This document shows positions 24,394 through 27,798 of a stretch of 27,798 nt of DNA, one piece after another. The stretch is from NCBI GenBank assembly GCA_964479435.1, contig CAYZME010000016.1, forward strand, positions 1-27,798, read 5' to 3'. Made by a program: the position numbers and the translations under genes. Positions within the stretch are counted from its first letter, which is position 1. The number at the start of each line of letters is the position of its first letter. The stretch comes from JAAYKS01 sp964479435. Its GTDB lineage: Bacteria; Bacillota; Clostridia; Saccharofermentanales; UBA5734. The notes below the pieces were generated by a model. The model saw only the letters and a program-made list of their open reading frames with translations. It searched no databases and had not been told where the DNA came from.

Positions 24394-24573
24394 ACAAGAT
24401 CCATGGAGGGAGAAAACGTTGGACAGCTGTCCGGACCCAGACCAGGACCGAAAGCGGACCGCTCTGCCCCACAGAATCCGGAACATCACCGTCTTCTGCT
24501 GTAAAATTCACAGTCCGTCTGTTGCGACACCCCATTAGGGTGGCTTTCCTGCTACCCTTGCGGGGCTGTTTTT
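24394..24573 (+). ncRNA. Unidentified structured leader or small RNA ending in a terminator
   Basis: The roughly 180-nt segment between the promoter and the terminator is non-coding. It contains several pairing elements: GGAC-AGCT-GTCC (24421-24432), CCG-AAAG-CGG near 24448-24457, TCTG/CAGA near 24463-24474, and a possible long-range GCGGAC/GTCCGT pairing (24454-24459 with 24514-24519). CAAG (24395-24398) can pair with CTTG (24557-24560), an alternative that competes with the terminator stem. It may be a regulatory leader of the CNNM gene 66 bp further on, or an independent small RNA of 6S-like size. I do not recognise a known riboswitch consensus. Confidence 0.4.
24530..24573 (+). terminator. 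Intrinsic terminator between leader RNA and CNNM gene
   Basis: The inner stem AGGGTGGC (24537-24544) with GCTACCCT (24551-24558) has one G-T pair and a 6-base loop. The outer CCCC/GGGG arms are at 24530-24533 and 24562-24565. Five T follow (24569-24573). It lies upstream of the CNNM start codon, a position typical of transcription attenuation. Confidence 0.75.
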
Positions 24574-24639
24574 GTTACGGACGTTTTTGCGTTTTCCGCA
24601 GCCGGTCCCCTGGTGGCCGGCATCCCAAAGGAGTGTTCT

Positions 24640-26040
24640 GTGGACGATTGTGACAGGTTGTTAGGCGTTTTGGTCGCGGCGGCCCTGCCCGCCGGCAACG
24701 CGGCTTCACCTCTTGTAGATATCCTCGTGATTCTGATTCTGATCCTCGTCAACGCCTTTTTCTCCGCATCGGAAATAGCCGTGATCAGCCTCAACGACAA
24801 CATGATTCGCCGCCAGGCCGAGGAAGGCGACCGCCTGGCCGGGCGCCTGTTGCGGCTGATCGAAAATCCGTCGGGTTTTCTGGCGACCATCCAGGTATGC
24901 GTGACGCTGGCGGGGTTTTTGTCCAGTGCGTTCGCGGCCGATAAATTTGCCGGACGCCTGGCCTTGCTCCTGGATCCCGCGGGCCGGTTTCCCGCGGTGT
25001 ACACCGTATCCGTGGTTGCGGTGACCCTGATCCTCTCCTTTTTCTCCCTGACGCTTGGCGAACTGATCCCCAAACGCATCGCCCAGAACAACCCCGACAA
25101 GATCGCGCGCTCGGTCTCCGGGGTCATCGCCGCGACGGGCGTTGTGCTCCGGCCGTTTGTCGCCCTGCTCACCGCCGCGACCAACCTGGGCCTCAAACTG
25201 CTGCACATCAATCCGCTCAAAAACGAGCGGCTGGTCACCGAGGAAGAAATCCGCATCCTCGTCGATGTGGGGCGCGAGAGCGGCGTCATCCACGAGGCCG
25301 AAAAAGAGATGATCGAAAACGTCTTTGACTTCAATGACAAAGAAGTGTCCGAGATCATGACCCACCGCACCGACATCGTGTCGCTCGACGTCGAGGCGGA
25401 CTACAAAGAAGTGATCGAGGTCGCGGTGCGGGAAAAATACACCCGCATCCCGGTTTACGAAGAAAACATCGACACCATCGTCGGCATCCTCCACATCAAA
25501 GACCTATTGATCAGCGCCGCCCAAGAAAGCGATCAACCCTTCTCGCTGCGCAACCTGTTGCGCCCGGCCCTGTTCGTGCCGGAAACCAAACAGGTCGACT
25601 CGCTGTTCCGCGAAATGCAACGCGACCATACGCAAATGTCCGTGGTCGTCGACGAGTACGGCGGCACCGCCGGCATCGTCACGCTGGAAGACATGATCGA
25701 GGAAATCGTTGGCAACCTACAGGACGAGTACGACGAGGAAGAGGCGGAAATCGTCCGCCGCGACGACACGACCTTTGTCATGGACGGCAAAACCGCCCTC
25801 GACGACGTCGCCGACGCGGTCGGGGCCGCGATGCCCGAGGACGATTACGACACGCTGGCGGGGCTGGTGGTCGGCCTGCTCGATCGCATCCCCGACGAAG
25901 GAGAGCAACCCGAAACCCGCTACGCCAACATCGCGTTCAAAGTGTTGGAGATGGACGAACGCCGCGTCTCCAAAATCCAGGTCACCATCCTGCCGTCGAC
26001 GGCAGATGGTGACGGGGGAGCGGGTCCGGCGGATGACTGA
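24640..26040 (+). CDS. CNNM/CorC (HlyC/CorC) family transporter
   Basis: This 466-residue membrane protein has the CNNM domain with about four helices (roughly 24-48, 83-103, 118-140 and 160-180) and the motifs NAFFSASEIAVIS and LGELIPKR. A CBS-domain pair follows at about 230-350 (EIMTHRTDIVSLD, then VVVDEYGGTAGIVTLEDMIEEIVG), and then a C-terminal CorC_HlyC domain. Homologues are linked to magnesium or other divalent-cation efflux. AAAGGAG lies six bases before GTG 24640, so I use that start although the frame continues upstream. A terminator-ended leader precedes the gene, which may control it. It overlaps the next gene by 8 bp. Confidence 0.9.
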   Translation: MDDCDRLLGVLVAAALPAGNAASPLVDILVILILILVNAFFSASEIAVISLNDNMIRRQAEEGDRLAGRLLRLIENPSGFLATIQVCVTLAGFLSSAFAADKFAGRLALLLDPAGRFPAVYTVSVVAVTLILSFFSLTLGELIPKRIAQNNPDKIARSVSGVIAATGVVLRPFVALLTAATNLGLKLLHINPLKNERLVTEEEIRILVDVGRESGVIHEAEKEMIENVFDFNDKEVSEIMTHRTDIVSLDVEADYKEVIEVAVREKYTRIPVYEENIDTIVGILHIKDLLISAAQESDQPFSLRNLLRPALFVPETKQVDSLFREMQRDHTQMSVVVDEYGGTAGIVTLEDMIEEIVGNLQDEYDEEEAEIVRRDDTTFVMDGKTALDDVADAVGAAMPEDDYDTLAGLVVGLLDRIPDEGEQPETRYANIAFKVLEMDERRVSKIQVTILPSTADGDGGAGPADD

Positions 26041-26704
26041 TCCCACGCACCAACAAGAAGGCGCGCCCGCCGTCGGGCGCCGCCTCGGATACATCCGCAT
26101 CGATCCGGTCGATACCGATATCAGCCGCCAGGCGCTGCTGCTGGATGGGATTGGCCAGTTCGCGCACCTGACGGTCGAACAGCCGGCCGACTTGGCCGGC
26201 TCCCGGGTCGTGTGGGAAAAGCGTGACCGGCTCCTGGCTTCATTGACCGCGGGCGATGTGGTATACACCGCTTCGGCCGATCGGATCGCCGCCGGATGCC
26301 GCGATCTGGATCACATCGCGGGACAGATTGAAGCCGCGGGCGCGGTGCTGGTTTTGTTGGAAGAGGGCATCGATACCCGCACAGCGGCCGGGCGTGCGGC
26401 CCTGCGTCTGGTGCGGTCGCTGGCCCGGGCCGAAACCGAACGTTTATCGCGTGAGCGCAGCGAAGGGATCCAGCGGGCCCGCGCCAGCGGTCGTCGCATC
26501 GGTCGCCCGCCGATCGCCGTCCCGCCCAATTTCCGCGAGATCTGCAAGGCGTGGTCGGAAGGAACCCTGTCCGGCCGCCAAGCGGCCGAGGCCGCCGGGT
26601 TGCGGCAGACCAATTTCTACACGCGGGCGGGCGAACTCGGCTACGTTTCACCCCGGCGTGGGCGGCGCCCCAAACCGCCGCCGACAGAGGACGCGCGCGA
26701 TTGA
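26033..26704 (+). CDS. Serine-recombinase-fold protein lacking the nucleophile serine
   Basis: This 223-residue protein has the full layout of a small resolvase/invertase. The catalytic-fold domain covers about 15-155 (GYIR at 19-22, GDVVYTASADR at 74-84, LARAETERLSRERSEGIQRARASG at 130-153, IGRPP at 156-160). The HTH follows at about 165-205 (LSGRQAAEAAGLRQTNFY). In Tn3/gamma-delta resolvases GYARVS carries the nucleophile Ser10; here the position is D24 (GYIRID). The active-site arginine of DRLGR (R71) is A87 (DRIAA). Strand cleavage is therefore not expected, and a DNA-binding or regulatory role is more likely. The start ATG 26033 overlaps the CNNM stop by 8 bp, with GGGGGAG upstream. No terminal repeats suggest a mobile element. 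Confidence 0.82.
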   Translation: MTDPTHQQEGAPAVGRRLGYIRIDPVDTDISRQALLLDGIGQFAHLTVEQPADLAGSRVVWEKRDRLLASLTAGDVVYTASADRIAAGCRDLDHIAGQIEAAGAVLVLLEEGIDTRTAAGRAALRLVRSLARAETERLSRERSEGIQRARASGRRIGRPPIAVPPNFREICKAWSEGTLSGRQAAEAAGLRQTNFYTRAGELGYVSPRRGRRPKPPPTEDARD

Positions 26705-26729
26705 TGAAAGCCGGTCCCCCATGTATAAT
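26701..26729 (+). promoter_or_regulatory. Sigma-70 promoter for the SurA/PrsA-like gene
   Basis: TTGATG (26701-26706, overlapping the recombinase stop codon) and a perfect TATAAT (26724-26729) are exactly 17 bp apart. The predicted start is near 26736, at the base of the hairpin 26736-26757. Confidence 0.7.
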
Positions 26730-26735
26730 ACGATA

Positions 26736-26757
26736 GCATGCCCGTCAAAAGGCATGC
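26736..26757 (+). repeat. 5'-end hairpin in the leader of the SurA/PrsA-like gene
   Basis: GCATGCC (26736-26742) and GGCATGC (26751-26757) form a perfect 7-bp stem with an 8-base loop, starting at the predicted transcription start. It could stabilise the mRNA or act as an operator. A second small hairpin (CGCC-GAAA-GGGCG type) follows near 26772-26784, close to the weak SD. Confidence 0.45.
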
Positions 26758-26795
26758 AAAAATGTATAAAACGCCGAAAGGGCGGGGTAAACGGT

Positions 26796-27798
26796 ATGGC
26801 AAAAGCGGACCAGAGCGGAAACATTTGGAGAGCGGAAGCGCGCCGGGAAGAGCGCAAAAACCGACTGGCTGACCTCAAAAACCCCAAAGGACGCCAACAG
26901 ATTCGCGGACAGCGTCAGACCTGGAAAACCTGGCTGGCGATCATCGGGATCGCGGCTGTTTTGTTGGGTATTGTCGCGTACGCCGGGATGGCCAACGGAA
27001 TCCCGCATCGCGCGCTGGCCTTGATGCGGGTGGGAGACAGCAAAATTTCGGTCGCGACATTCAATTACTGGTACGGCAACGTGCTGAGCCAATACGGCCT
27101 GACTGCCGACAGTCCGGATTTGAATTCCGCCCTTTCAACCGAGACCGACGGGACGGTGACGACGACGCGGCAGTACCTGCTTTCCATCACCGCGACGCAG
27201 TTGCAGCGCGTGTATGCCGAGGCGACGCTCGCGCGTGAGGCGGGGATCGAGCTGGGTGAATACGCCGAAGCCGTCGACAGCCAGATCGAGTCGATCATCG
27301 CCGCGGCCGGCAGCGCCGGCTATGCCGACATGATGTTGAAACAGACCTATGGGGCGGGTTGCACGCTGGGTGTCGTCCGCAAACTGTATGAGAATCTCTA
27401 TCTGTCGACTAAATTTTCCGCGGCCAAAACCGACGAAGCCGACGTTTCGCCCGAAGCGTTGAACCAATACTACACGGAGCACAAGGACGAGATCGATACG
27501 GTTGACTATCGGGCTTTCTCGTTCCCTTACACCACGTCTGCCACGGCGACTGCCGCGGAAAAAGAGCAGGCCAAAACCGCGGCCAAACAAAAGGCGGATG
27601 CCTTTATGGCCGATGTAAAGACAGAAGCCGATTTCCAGAGGCTGGCTTTGGAGGCGACGGAAGAAGCCAAACGCAAAGACTATGAAGAAAAAGACGGCAG
27701 CCTGATTTCCGGCATGACCGCTTCCAGTTTGGTGGCGGAGATCGCCAAATGGACGTTCGATCCGGCGCGGAAAACCGGCGACACGACCGTGATCGATA
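26796..27798 (+). CDS. Membrane-anchored SurA/PrsA-like chaperone or peptidyl-prolyl isomerase, partial
   Basis: The open frame from ATG 26796 runs off the right edge (334 codons seen). The N-terminal 43 residues are highly charged and cytoplasmic, and one transmembrane helix spans about 45-65. The rest is extracytoplasmic. Residues 77-110 (MRVGDSKISVATFNYWYGN) match the start of a SurA-type N-terminal domain. Long helical, Ala/Lys/Glu-rich segments follow, including ALNQYYTEHKDEIDTVDYR near 220-240, a typical PrsA/SurA feature. The parvulin domain itself, if present, would be at or beyond the edge, so isomerase activity cannot be confirmed. The SD is weak (GGGCGGGG). The gene has its own promoter at 26701-26729. 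Confidence 0.8.
   Translation, partial: MAKADQSGNIWRAEARREERKNRLADLKNPKGRQQIRGQRQTWKTWLAIIGIAAVLLGIVAYAGMANGIPHRALALMRVGDSKISVATFNYWYGNVLSQYGLTADSPDLNSALSTETDGTVTTTRQYLLSITATQLQRVYAEATLAREAGIELGEYAEAVDSQIESIIAAAGSAGYADMMLKQTYGAGCTLGVVRKLYENLYLSTKFSAAKTDEADVSPEALNQYYTEHKDEIDTVDYRAFSFPYTTSATATAAEKEQAKTAAKQKADAFMADVKTEADFQRLALEATEEAKRKDYEEKDGSLISGMTASSLVAEIAKWTFDPARKTGDTTVID

Larger units (their letters stand above)
24303..24639. other. 337-bp intergenic region with inverted repeats, promoter and structured RNA
   Basis: No protein-coding gene is seen. The left part (24303-24375) is dense in GTGCGCA-like words. It includes a perfect 8-bp inverted repeat (TGTGCGCA 24321-24328, TGCGCACA 24337-24344) and the palindrome ACACGTGT (24353-24360). 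An extended -10 follows at 24379-24387. Next come a roughly 180-nt structured transcript ending in an intrinsic terminator (24530-24573) and a short hairpin-rich stretch (GCCGG 24601-24605 with CCGGC 24617-24621) before the SD of the CNNM gene. Confidence 0.7.

Noticed and set aside
24537..24567. T-box riboswitch, because AGGGTGG starts the terminator arm
   Set aside because: Only seven bases match the T-box; the rest of the conserved core and a Stem I with a specifier are not seen, and the downstream gene is not an aminoacyl-tRNA or amino-acid gene.
26033..26704. Mobile element or integrated plasmid around the recombinase-like gene
   Set aside because: No transposase, terminal repeats, res-site-like repeats or cargo were seen, and the protein lacks the nucleophile.
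26762..26872. Short upstream frame (about 36 codons) overlapping the start of the SurA/PrsA-like gene
   Set aside because: There is no SD before its ATG, the composition looks like an out-of-frame reading, and there is no independent support.

Overview
The window is a 27.8 kb piece of a high-GC bacterial chromosome. It is almost fully coding, with strong Shine-Dalgarno (SD) sequences and short spacers. The gene content points to the Clostridia (Gram-positive). The KDPG aldolase carries a C-terminal glyoxalase-like domain and sits next to a KDG kinase ending in ..GRVQR, an arrangement I know from gut Clostridia. There is also an NfnAB-type bifurcating transhydrogenase pair, an XpaC/TelA pair as in Bacillus xpaC-yaaN, and a periplasmic-adaptor homologue that is a lipoprotein. 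A 10-N run inside one gene shows a draft or metagenome scaffold. No phage, insertion sequence, CRISPR array, rRNA or tRNA was seen.

Layout. (1) 1-3469: an ABC-2 permease cut by the left edge by one base, a TrmH/SpoU RNA methyltransferase, a convergent ABM-domain monooxygenase and a MATE exporter. (2) 3570-8187: a GNAT acetyltransferase, an HD phosphohydrolase and pyruvate kinase, then KDPG aldolase and KDG kinase. The last two feed 2-keto-3-deoxygluconate into pyruvate and glyceraldehyde 3-phosphate, and pyruvate kinase finishes lower glycolysis. (3) 8238-10114: a two-gene ABC system whose ATPase has lost most catalytic motifs, closed by a bidirectional terminator. (4) 10191-14840: nfnB and nfnA on the minus strand, divergent from a DUF362 protein with two ferredoxin clusters, then a convergent D-2-hydroxyacid dehydrogenase whose natural start is cut off by an in-frame TAA. 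(5) 15024-22378: a six-gene export operon with a lipoprotein adaptor, a large FtsX-type permease, two MacB/LolD-like ATPases (the second with an AbrB-like C-terminal domain), and a BcrA/BcrB-like ABC pair. (6) 22480-27798: xpaC and telA, a 337-bp intergenic region holding a promoter and a structured, terminator-ended leader or small RNA, a CNNM/CorC-type transporter, a serine-recombinase-fold protein without its nucleophile serine, and a truncated SurA/PrsA-like membrane-anchored chaperone.

Promoters were judged by eye. Many transcription units start at an extended -10 (TGnTAnnnT) with a poor -35. The most unusual items are the ATPase-AbrB fusion inside the six-gene export operon, the motif-stripped ABC ATPase, the nucleophile-less recombinase, the terminator-ended leader RNA before the CNNM gene, and the nonsense codon at position 11 of the D-2-hydroxyacid dehydrogenase. 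All family assignments come from reading the translated sequences; no database search was possible.
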